A stretch of DNA of 64,000 nt. Source: Atherix ibis (taxonomy: Eukaryota; Arthropoda; Insecta; Diptera; Athericidae). Below, piece after piece: positions 56,902 through 64,000 of this stretch; position 1 is the first letter of the stretch; every line of letters starts with the position of its first letter. The position numbers and the translations under genes were made by a program. The notes under the pieces were generated by a model. That model ran no database searches, was not told the DNA's origin, and saw nothing but the letters and a program-made list of their open reading frames with translations. The DNA lies in the NCBI GenBank assembly GCA_958298945.1, contig OY282606.1, positions 50,667,920-50,731,919 of the forward strand, read 5' to 3'.

Positions 56902-59303
56902 CATACTCACTAGAGATTGAAAAATTTACAACTAATATTTAAGCTAAATTTGCTTAACCTAATAGAATGTTCTTATTTTGACAAACACATTATTTTTTAT
57001 TCTTTTCCTTAAAAGCGAAATTCTTCAAAAAAAAAATATCTCTTTATGAATTAGTTAAAGTTTGATAATTTAAAGTCAAACTCCAATTAATCCCAAGTAA
57101 AAATAGATAAAGCTTCAATTTCGTTTTTATATAACAAAAAATTATATCATCGTCAAACCAAAAAAAAAACTCTTTTTTAATATTTTTGTCCAGCCGATTA
57201 AAATGATTGACGATGACGACGAAAAACTTTATCGCTAAATAAATGCTGGTAAAAAAAAAAATAAAAAACCTAAGGAAACAGGAAATTTTTTCTCAACAAA
57301 GGACGAAAAAAGTTTTCGGTAAACTTAACCCAAGGACTATCGTAGTAATAATAATAAGGATTATGAAAGAAACCCAAAAACTCTGACTTTTAATATTCGC
57401 CAGAAACTAACAAATATTTTCTCTTTCATAGGAAAATGGCATGTGCGTCCAAACTATCATAGGTCCCATAGAATACAGGACTAGAATAGAATAAACTTCG
57501 TATTTTATTTGATTATTCTTACGAATTCGTATTTTTTTTATTTTATTTGATCGTTTGTTTGTTTGTTTTGTTCATGAACTAACTGTGTTATTTTTTTTTA
57601 CTTTCCTGTTTTCTATAGATTTGCTATTGGGGATTTGGTTAAATAAAATAAATCATCGGTCTATGGAAGAAAACGTAAAGAAGCTCTTCTAATGAATTCA
57701 CTATAAAAGAGCCATTAGGCCACATCGTCTTGGGCATGGACAAGGAAGACTTTCGATAAAAACACGCCTCATCTATTGAAAGATTGATGTGTACAGTAGA
57801 TATTTTACTTAAGATATGATGAGTATGTGATAGTGTGTGAATATATAGGAAGTTTGATATTGGTAGTATTCGTATCATGAAGGATTCATAGCATTTGAGG
57901 CTAAAGCTAGTATTTGATATTTTAGAAACACGGATACAATGTCAACAAAAAGTCAGATATATGGTATAGTCTCCTCTATGCTGATCAAGAAATCTTCGGA
58001 AAAATTTATTTGTACGAAAACAATTCAATGCATTCAAGAGGAACACATTTTTTCCCTTGGTTTACTTTGACTCTGTATTATTCTTATCACTTGATATTTC
58101 CTGTTCGGTTCGTCTATTACAACCCCAACAACTTTTGATTTGGCCAATATACAAGCGGTAGTCTCTACTGTCAGTATATTGCATAGTATTTATAGGCAAA
58201 CCTGGCTGTTCCAAAAATGAAGGAATATACTCGTTGGATGAGGGGAATATGTAAAAGTATTTATATTCCTATATTTGGATGTCGCCGGACCGCCCACCCT
58301 CTCTATAAGAAACTTTGTTCGAGCAATTTTATCAGTAGTGTTGGCAGGCCCCTTTTCGGAAACAAAATCAATTTCTACCCTCCGATGCAAAGGAGAACGA
58401 AAAAATACAAAACAAAAAAAAATATTTTCTGTCTTCTTATCTATATGATTTGTGTACCCGGGCTTTCGTTTTCCTGCTACTTTTTCCAATTTCTCGACAT
58501 TATATCTCCACAGTCCCTTTCCTATATCTCTACCCGAAAAATTCACCATTTTTCGTCCTACAATTCTTTACAAACCTTCGATATTTTTGTTTCCAGATAT
58601 TTTTATTCTTCCCCAATTTTTCCATCTTATCCATATTGCTGCTTATCTGCTGCTATGAGGTTTCTCCCCTTGTTCTGATTACCAACGTCCTCCATTGATT
58701 TTACCACTTTAAGTTGATGACATGAAAAAAAAAACTAATAAGCAATGCCTTGCACCAATCACTGTTTCGCACATAAATTTCTATTTTTCATATTTATTTT
58801 GAGTCTGAAAAAAAATTCCAAACTTATTCGTACGCCTAAGGTTTTTTTTTAACAATATATATCCGTACCCGTACATATCATATACCCACCCACGCATACA
58901 GCCAATATAACTTGCAGACGATATATTTGAAAAGTAAAAAAAAGATTTAGGCTGAAAAACTAAAAAAAAAAAATAATGAACTCAAGGAAGAATATTTTCT
59001 AGACTTGCTGATATCGTTTCCACACCATGCCACAGTTCCACAATCGAAGATTTATTTTCGATTTAATAACTTTTTTCACTATCTTGCTACGAATACCTTC
59101 AGTTTTTTTTTTTTACGTTTTTTAAAGGTAAAGAAATTTTCACATTAATAGAATACATCCCCTAATATTATAGTCACCTTTGGATTTTTGTTTATTGCAA
59201 AATATCATTGAATGTGCTCTTAATGATATTATTGGTAGCCAATTTATGTGCTTTAACACCTGCTTTTTTTGTTTTTAAAGTTTTTTTTTTTAATAATTCG
59301 TAT
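56902..59303. other. Spacer with G+C-richer patch at 58.1-58.7 kb
   Basis: AT-rich DNA with long A/T runs. From about 57.6 to 58.7 kb the sequence is less AT-rich, with open stretches on both strands (58190-58549 minus, 58217-58678 plus), none with a recognisable domain. No element ends are seen. Confidence 0.5.
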
Positions 59304-59305
59304 TA

Positions 59306-60582
59306 GCAGGTATATAAGCTTAAATCCGCTGTTTGGTTATATATGACGTGAGTGAGCGTATTAAGCAATCCATGAGCACGCCATACTTTTTTTTATGAGT
59401 TTGACATCTGCCAACATTAATCAGTGTACACTGTCAACAATTTCGTACACAACCATTTTTCCTTTGGTAATCATGTGCCAGAAAAAGAGCATATGCGCGA
59501 AGCTCTGCTTTTCTGCTTTAATTTGAAGAAATCGGCTGCCGAATCGCATCCAATGCTTATGGAAGCCTATGGTGACAGTGCTTTATCGGAAACAAAGTGC
59601 CGAGATTGGTTTCGTCGGTTCACAGACGCCAATTTTGACTTGTGGGACAAGAAGCGTGCAAATCGGCCTAGGAAGGTTGATGACATCAATTGTAGGCTCT
59701 TCTGGACGAATACGATCCCTAATCGCAAAAAATGCTCGCGGAGCAATTGGGTATTATGCAACTAGCCATTTCCATGCATATGCGTGCCATTTGGAAGATT
59801 GAAAAGATAGGAAAATGGGTGTCGCATGAATTGAACGATACGCAGATCGAGCGGCGCCAAAACACATGCGAAATCTTGCTCGCCAGACAAAAAAGAAAGT
59901 TGTTCCTGCAGCGGATTGTGATAGGCGATGAAAAGTGGATATATTTCGAGAATCCTAAACGCAAGAATTCGTGGGTTGATCCCGGCCAACCATCAACATC
60001 TTCCCCAAGACCAAATCGCTTCGAACGGAAGACCATGCTGTGCGTTTGGAGGGATCAGCAGGGTATCGTCTACTATGAGATGTTGAAACCTGGTGAAACT
60101 GCCAATGCCTAATGCTACCACCAACAACTGATCAAATTACACCGTGTTCTGCGTGAAAAAAGGACGGAATATCAAAAAGACATGACAAGCTGATTTTCCT
60201 CCACGACAACGCACCATCGCACACGTCAAAAATGGTCCAAACTACTTGGAGCCATTCAGCTGGAAGGTGCTACCCTACCCCGCTTAAGGTGCTACCCTAT
60301 CCCGCTGACCCCTTCCGACTACCACCTGTTTTCGTCGATGGGCCACGCGCTTGCTGAGCAGCACCTCGATTCTTATGAAGTCGTCCGAAAATGGCTTGAT
60401 GAGTGGTTTGTCTCGAAAGAGAAGTAATTTTTTTGGCGTGGTATCCACAAATTACCCGACAAACGGAAAAAATGTATAGCTAGCGAGGACAAGTATTTTG
60501 AATAAATTTGTTTTTGCTTTCTATGAAAAAAACATATTTTTTTTTTGACTAAAAAATAGCAGATTTAAGCTTATATACCTGG
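59306..60582 (+). mobile_element. Mariner family B, copy B4 (1277 bp)
   Basis: The left end GCAGGTATATAAGCTTAAAT (two changes) and the right end TATATACCTGG are bounded by TA at 59304-59305 and 60583-60584. It is full length apart from small indels, with a short duplication of GGTGCTACCCTA at about 60265-60300. Confidence 0.93.
59476..60505 (+). pseudogene. Mos1-like transposase of B4, start lost, several frameshifts, all three catalytic Asp codons present
   Basis: The start region lost about 8 bases (VPEKEHMREALLF follows an out-of-frame ATG). FNLKKSAAESHPMLMEAYG and DWFRRFTDANFDLWDKK lead to a frameshift near 59680. From 59732, MLAEQLGIMQLAISMHMRA, WVSHELNDTQIERRQN, IGDEKWIYFENPK (first Asp kept; the Thr before Gly is Ile) and MLKPGETANA end in a stop at 60110-60112. 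In other frames the HDNAPSHTS codons (second Asp) are at about 60203-60230 and the PSDYHLFSS codons (third Asp) at about 60307-60330. Later there is WRGIHKLPD and YFE with TAA at 60503-60505. Damage is mostly indels and one stop, with catalytic codons intact. Confidence 0.9.
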
Positions 60583-60584
60583 TA

Positions 60585-63540
60585 TAAAAAAAGTTAATAT
60601 TTTTTTTCAATTATTAGCCATAACATTTTCGCTAATTTTTCTAAGCACATATGAGTGTGATCTTTTGATTTTGACAAATTGCATTTTTTTTCTCTATAAA
60701 TGGCGACTATCTTGATATCAACGAGGTTGTTAGCTTTTGAAAAAAAAACAGGTTTAATTGTAGGACAATAGTTAAGACATTTCGGTTTAAGATTCTTTGA
60801 AAGAAATATTGATTTATAATATCGGAATGACCGTATGGTAGATATAATAAATGAGATTATCTGGAAATCTTTTGATTACGTGAAAAACAATGGAGATTAT
60901 AATGGCTGCTTAGAATTCTTGCATATTATTTTATGTTAAAATTGAAAAATATTCAAAGGCCTAAAATTTAAATTTTACATATTTGATTTTTTTTCATTTT
61001 TCTAGTCTTATTTTTCAGAAAAAAAATATATTTAATTAAGAAAATGTATATATTTTTTTTTTGTAAAATATATTAAAACAAACAAATCAAACGTAGAGCA
61101 TTTTTTTTCAAAAACTTATTATATACCTTAGAAAAAAATTCAAAATAAAGAAAATATATAAAAACAGAATAAATTGCATAAAAGATTTAAAAGTAAATTA
61201 TTTTAATCTCTGCTAAAAGTCACAGAGACACGAAAATGTATAAAAATTTGAATATATTTTTTATTAACACTTTCGATAATGGATGGATGATAATAAAAAA
61301 TTGGTTTAAAATTAGAATTTTATCCAAAAGAGAAAAATTATTAAAAGAAAATAATCTATTTGAAAATTCGTGCGTATGAATATTTTAATGGATTTTTTTC
61401 TTCTAAAAGCAAAAAAAGGAACGGAAACCCTTCTTCTATTGTCCGATAAGTTGGTTCACAATTTTTGCTACTCCATCATTTATAAAATTCTATAAAATGT
61501 ATTGTGTTTAATGGTGGAAATTTTCGAGACGAAAAGGAAGCCGCCTATTTTTTTAATGGGCTTGAGGGCGAACATAAGAATTGACACTTTTGTCATTCGT
61601 AAATCTTTCTGCACTCTCAAGAACCAACATTAGTACATGTAGAGTAGCCTCCAGGATTAGAGGATATTATATACACTCACTTTAAGTTGTAATATTTCAG
61701 TTTCAACCTTCTTACGTCGTGTCCACACACACACACACACACTTTTCCCCTTTCTCATTCTCTTGTTTTACTTTCTCTCTCCCGATTTTTTCTGTTGAAT
61801 CGCCTTTGGCAGTCCCTTAATTCTATAGAATGGCTTGATCCTTTGCCATATCACATATAATTTAAGTTGTACCCTTCCACCAATAGCCCTTCTGCCTCTA
61901 TTAGATTTTTATTAAACCATTCATCTTTCTTTGTCCTTATTATTCCTCAAGAATTTCGCTCCCAGCGATTAATCTATATTTACAGAGAGGCTCATAGATC
62001 ACATTGTATACCCGCACGTACAATGAGGATGAGTGGTAACGGGGGAGGTAAGTAGGCACCTCTTGTTCAATTTCCTCTAGCACACATCCATCACAGGACG
62101 CATATGAGCATTCAAGGATATATTATATGACCACACACACACACATATATATGATTATATTCGATGCCAGATAAAAAAAAGCCTATACGTGTAGAGTCCC
62201 AAAATATACCACATCGAAAATTCTGTGTATCCATCCGATTATATAAGATAAGATTTGTTGGACTTTTTTTTTCTTTACAAAATTCATATAAATATAAGAG
62301 AACTGATCCTTGTAGATGTATAATAATGCGTCTACGTCTTTACATACAATATATCAGCTTGTGTATTAATGTTCCTTAAAATGTGTAAGTTTATAAGTGC
62401 GTGCCAACATGCACAAAGAAAACTAGCGAAACGCTATAAATCTGTGGAAATATATATGGTGCAAGTTGATATATTAACATTCGGCTGAAGAATGCGTGAG
62501 CCCCAGAGTGTCCTGGATCAGTAGCTCAGATGGATAGTAATGGCGATATTCCTTTGGATTTGGATATCCGTACTCCCATCTTGATCACTTATTCCTTCTG
62601 TCTTATCGTTGTTTTTCCTGTTTCTTTCTTTCATCCGTTTTTATTTTTCCCTTTACATTTTTCTTTCTTTTTCGTCCTTTTTTTTTTTTTTTGTTATTCA
62701 TGAGATACTCACACCAAAGTTGCCTGATGAGATCTAGGGCTGTAGTTATAATGCAGGATCTTACATACGCGAATGTTTGCCTAAATTCATAAAACTTTCA
62801 GCTTGTCCTTTGGGGTGGAGGGGTTGGGTTACAGTGTTTTTGGAACAAACCCGATTCTTTACGTTTTCCCTTTTATTTATTTAGTTATTTTCAGTTCAGC
62901 TCTTTTCTATACTTTTACATTTTTTTCCTGATTTATTTCAATTTTTTTTTCTTCGCTTTCGATGCAATTAAGTACAACTCATTCGCTCAAAGGATATTTA
63001 TGAAGAGAAATGGACCTTTGCTAAAATAAATGTGAGAACCGGTATGCATGCTTGATTTTAATATGGCAACTGGGGAGAAGAGTTGTGGTACGCATATTTA
63101 ATGGAAAATGGTTGTTTAATTCTACTCTTGGAAATTTGGGGGTGGTAAGGTACTAAAATGAATTTGTATATATAATACAAAATGTAAGATTTCGGAATCA
63201 AATAGGTTTTTGTGCATTTTCTATTAAAGAAAATTCTCAATTTCAATACGTTCCTTTCTGTAAAATTTTCATAAATTTTTAATTTTTAATTTTCATTAAA
63301 AGAATCTGAATTCTTTTAAAAAGAATTTTTTTTGATAAATTTTTTTTAAAGAGCAATTGCTAATTAGATAAAATTAAATAAAATTTTTTCCAAAAGATAT
63401 ATTCTAAAATATTGCTCTCAAGAAATATTGCGTTAATGCAAAAGTTTTTTGATGATCTTAGGTAAAATAATTTTTTCTTCAGAAATGATGAATGAGATCT
63501 TCTTTTAAATGATTCCATTGTATAAAGGATGCTTTCCCTC
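60585..63540. other. Spacer with (AC)n repeats
   Basis: Very AT-rich at 60.6-61.4 kb, then less AT-rich single-copy DNA at 61.4-63.2 kb with (AC)n at 61724-61742 and an (AC)n(AT)n stretch at 62132-62152. Open stretches have no domain. Nothing is recognised. Confidence 0.5.
61724..61742. repeat. (AC)n microsatellite
   Basis: Nine to ten consecutive AC units; a second short (AC)n tract precedes (AT)n at 62132-62152. Confidence 0.9.
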
Positions 63541-63601
63541 AACTTTCTATTCAGTTTTGGTCTGGCCAGAGTACAGTGAAGAGCCCTTGTATTTTTTCAA
63601 A

Positions 63602-64000
63602 ATGTCGGTCGATAAAGTGCCTTTAAGTCATTGTTTACCTTATGAATTCCGTAAAGAGAATACCGCGAGTGTGGCAACCAAAAACATTTGCGAAGTGTAT
63701 GGAGCAGATGTCATCAAAGTTCGACAGGTACGAAGATGGTTTACAAAATTCCGATCTGGGGATTTTTCACTAATTGATAAACCATGTACCGAGCGGCCAT
63801 TAAAGTCTGATGATGACAAGTTAAAAGTCATAATTGACACCAATCCACGTCTAACCACCAGGGAGATCGCGTCGATGATGGGAGTTAACCAAACAACCGT
63901 ATTAAGACATTTGAAGCGTATGGGGATGGTTCCTCGGTACGACGTTTGGATAGCTCATCAATTGTCGGCTGCCAATTTTTTGGATCGTATTTCAACGTGC
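63602..64000 (+). CDS. Mariner-type transposase, third family, N-terminal part (runs off the window)
   Basis: The ATG at 63602 begins MSVDKVPLSHCLPYEFRKEN. The frame stays open for 133 codons to the window edge with no stop or frameshift. The N-terminal helix-turn-helix (LPYEF to VRRWFTKFRSGDFSL, residues about 10-60), the DKPCTERP linker and the second helix-turn-helix (TTREIASMMGVNQTTVLRHL, residues about 85-107) match the paired-like DNA-binding domain of mariner transposases. The wording RRWFTKFRSGDFSL with LRHLKRMGM is closer to the irritans/cecropia (SETMAR-type) mariners than to family A or B here. The catalytic domain with the three Asp residues lies outside, so activity cannot be judged. 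The terminal repeat upstream was not identified. Confidence 0.85.
   Translation, partial: MSVDKVPLSHCLPYEFRKENTASVATKNICEVYGADVIKVRQVRRWFTKFRSGDFSLIDKPCTERPLKSDDDKLKVIIDTNPRLTTREIASMMGVNQTTVLRHLKRMGMVPRYDVWIAHQLSAANFLDRISTC

Noticed and set aside
58190..58678. Overlapping open frames on both strands near 58.2-58.7 kb
   Set aside because: Both strands are open in a moderately AT-rich patch, neither shows motifs; likely chance.
1..64000. tRNA and rRNA genes
   Set aside because: No stretch with a recognisable B-box, cloverleaf or rRNA core was found by eye; a covariance-model scan would be decisive.
1..64000. LTR retrotransposons or endogenous viral sequence
   Set aside because: No long terminal repeats, protease, integrase, capsid or envelope-like motifs were seen; all reverse transcriptase matches belong to LINEs.

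Overview
This 64 kb window is strongly AT-rich eukaryotic DNA (by eye about 70% A+T), full of homopolymer runs, with intron-like or intergenic texture. It has no operon structure. Its mobile elements are Mos1-like mariners, a second mariner family, a third mariner transposase, a Tc1/mariner-type element whose transposase resembles ones common in insect genomes, Jockey-like, I/R1-like and RTE-like LINEs. That mix points to an arthropod, most likely an insect. I recognise no host protein-coding gene with confidence. No RNA gene, CRISPR array or viral insertion was seen.

Layout: 1-1.2 kb, a Jockey-like LINE fragment on the minus strand (copy J1). 2.5-3.7 kb, mariner A1. 6.3-7.7 kb, Jockey-like copy J2, bounded by an 11-bp target duplication. 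10.8-11.9 kb, mariner A2. 13.8-14.7 kb, Jockey-like copy J3 (minus). 15.2-16.0 kb, mariner A3. 19.4-20.5 kb, a four-copy ~265-bp tandem repeat. 22.8-24.0 kb, mariner B1, a Mos1-like copy that is colinear with Mos1 and has one stop codon. 25.1-25.5 kb, a possible MITE and a perfect 25-bp hairpin. 25.5-31.3 kb, extreme AT-rich DNA. 31.3-36.6 kb, a TE-free block richer in G+C and simple motifs that may be host UTR or regulatory DNA. 37.4-38.9 kb, mariner B2. 42.2-44.5 kb, an RTE-like LINE. 45.1-46.4 kb, a Tc1/IS630-type element with terminal inverted repeats. 48.2-49.3 kb, mariner B3 (minus). 50.2-51.5 kb, mariner A4 (minus). 53.0-54.9 kb, an RNase H-bearing LINE (minus) with a perfect 20-bp target duplication. 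55.5-56.9 kb, mariner A5. 59.3-60.6 kb, mariner B4. 63.6 kb to the edge, the open N-terminal part of a third mariner transposase.

The window reads as a graveyard of class II and LINE elements in neutral DNA. The main structural story is in mariner family A. All five copies are internally rearranged, and deletion or replacement junctions are shared between copies at different sites. This implies that already-defective templates were mobilised in trans. Family A copies lack one or more of the three catalytic aspartates. B1 keeps two of three, with the third changed to His at the position matching Mos1 residue 284.

The only uninterrupted element gene is the partial mariner transposase at the right edge, and its fate beyond the window is unknown. 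Possible host signals (a GC-rich ATG-bearing patch near 9.9 kb, a Cys-rich open stretch at 4.6-4.8 kb and an Ala/Thr/Ser-rich open stretch at 31.7-32.2 kb) are reported as weak candidates only.
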